Source of the DNA: GCA-2688775 sp035288865
GTDB lineage: Archaea; Nanobdellota; Nanobdellia; Woesearchaeales; GW2011-AR4
Length of the DNA stretch: 5,141 bases
Direction of reading: 5' to 3'
Assembly (NCBI GenBank): GCA_035288865.1
Contig: DATDZA010000032.1
Location: 1 to 5,141 of the forward strand
This document shows, piece after piece, positions 4,293 through 5,141 of the stretch. Made by a program: the position numbers and the translations under genes. Under the pieces are notes generated by a model. The model searched no databases. It saw only the letters and a program-made list of their open reading frames with translations, and was not told the DNA's origin. Position 1 is the first letter of the stretch. Every line of letters starts with the position of its first letter.

Positions 4293-5141
4293 ATGCAACA
4301 GCTCCTGAAACCCCCGTGGCTCAAAATCCGTCCTCCAACAGAAAAATTCGCAGAAGTAAAAGACACACTTAAAAAACTCAATCTTGTCACAGTCTGTGAA
4401 GAAGCGCACTGTCCGAACATATCTGAATGCTGGAGCGGCGGCACAGCAACATTCATGGTTCTTGGCGACACATGCACGCGTGGCTGCAGGTTTTGCAACA
4501 TTAAATCCGCAAAGCTTGGCCGTCCTATCGACAAAGACGAGCCAAAAAAGTTAGCGCAGGCAATTGCAGAATGGAAATTAGATTACGTTGTCATCACAAG
4601 TGTTGATCGTGACGACTTACCAGACCAAGGCGCATCTCACTTTGCTGAATGCATTCGAGAAATAAAAAAACAATTGCCATCAGTTATCGTTGAAGTGCTC
4701 ATTCCAGATTTTCGTGGCAATATTGAATGCTTAAAAACAATCATCGCTGCACAGCCGGAAGTTATTGCACATAATCTTGAAACAGTGAAATCCTTGCAGC
4801 GCAAAGTACGTGACATCCGAGCGAATTATGAGCAGTCTTTATTTGTCTTAAAAACAATTAAAGAGTTATCGCCAAAAACATACACCAAATCATCGTTAAT
4901 GTTGGGATTAGGTGAATCGGAAACAGAGTTGATTCAGGCATTCAAAGATCTCCGCGCAATCGATGTTTCCGTTCTTACGTTAGGTCAATATCTGCGTCCA
5001 AGTGACTGGCATATTGCAGTCAACGAATACATCCCACCAGAAAAATTCAAGCACTATCAAAAAATTGCAGAGGATCTCGGCTTTCTCTATTGCGCTGCAG
5101 GGCCATTCGTGCGCAGCTCGTATAAAGCAGGCGAATTTTTT
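4293..5141 (+). CDS. lipA: Lipoyl synthase, radical SAM enzyme (3' end outside window)
   Basis: LipA inserts two sulfur atoms into the octanoyl chain carried on lipoyl domains, using S-adenosylmethionine and two 4Fe-4S clusters. The 283 codons seen contain the full set of markers: the auxiliary-cluster motif CX4CX5C (C35, C40, C46, in VCEEAHCPNISECW), the radical-SAM motif CX3CX2C (C61, C65, C68), TSVDRDDLPDQG (102-113), HNLETV (160-165), MLGLGE (203-208), LGQYLRPS (230-237) and the C-terminal RSSY (274-277), whose serine ligates the auxiliary cluster. Probably only a few residues and the stop are missing. ATG 4293 is secure because TAA lies in frame just upstream (4287-4289). Arginine codons are CGN in 12 of 13, matching xerA. 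Lipoyl-carrying complexes or the glycine cleavage system would be the clients; none is in this window. Confidence 0.95.
   Translation, partial: MQQLLKPPWLKIRPPTEKFAEVKDTLKKLNLVTVCEEAHCPNISECWSGGTATFMVLGDTCTRGCRFCNIKSAKLGRPIDKDEPKKLAQAIAEWKLDYVVITSVDRDDLPDQGASHFAECIREIKKQLPSVIVEVLIPDFRGNIECLKTIIAAQPEVIAHNLETVKSLQRKVRDIRANYEQSLFVLKTIKELSPKTYTKSSLMLGLGESETELIQAFKDLRAIDVSVLTLGQYLRPSDWHIAVNEYIPPEKFKHYQKIAEDLGFLYCAAGPFVRSSYKAGEFF

Noticed and set aside
4124..4372. 82-codon open frame on the plus strand, with a nested ATG at 4205
   Set aside because: Its last 80 bases overlap lipA in another frame, and the product resembles no family. No good promoter or ribosome site supports it.

Overview
The window looks archaeal, most likely from a DPANN-type lineage such as Woesearchaeota or Pacearchaeota; this is an inference from style, not from a marker gene. 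Three reasons support it. The genes that head transcription units (the DUF2157 gene, xerA, lipA) have a TATA-like box about 25-30 nt before the ATG and no Shine-Dalgarno sequence, the arrangement expected for leaderless archaeal transcripts. The tyrosine recombinase is a compact, single XerA-like protein. The DUF2157 membrane protein carries a Cys-rich ectodomain of a kind I associate with these archaea.

Layout. (1) Positions 1-687 (+): the tail of a SHOCT-domain protein, a second complete SHOCT membrane protein and a DsrE-like protein form a tight operon joined by short start/stop junctions. (2) 688-1040: a gene-free convergent gap with strongly self-complementary sequence, including a possible three-way-junction fold at 779-894, and one end of an inverted-repeat pair. 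(3) 1041-3121 (-): a two-gene operon, a DUF2157 polytopic membrane protein with an inserted extracytoplasmic Cys-rich repeat domain followed, with ATGA overlap, by a membrane-anchored GDYXXLXDE protein. (4) 3122-3327: a divergent promoter region with the other end of the inverted repeat, a perfect 11-7-11 palindrome resembling a Xer recombination core, and an imperfect dyad abutting the xerA promoter. (5) 3328-4104 (+): xerA, with all catalytic residues. (6) 4105-4292: a short intergenic stretch with the lipA promoter. (7) 4293-5141 (+): lipA, lipoyl synthase, running off the window end and complete except for its extreme C-terminus.

The main signal is a mosaic boundary. By hand count, arginine codons are almost all AGA/AGG left of about 3120 (5 of 5 in the SHOCT/DsrE genes, 17 of 18 in the DUF2157/GDYXXLXDE pair) but mostly CGN to the right (13 of 17 in xerA, 12 of 13 in lipA). 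The switch falls in the short intergenic region that holds the inverted repeat and the dif-like palindrome, directly before a tyrosine recombinase gene. The DUF2157/GDYXXLXDE pair is also bracketed by matching inverted repeats (962-1037 and 3163-3203). The best working idea is that the left part, or at least the two-gene cassette, is acquired DNA placed next to xerA. Whether XerA acts on these sites cannot be told from one window.
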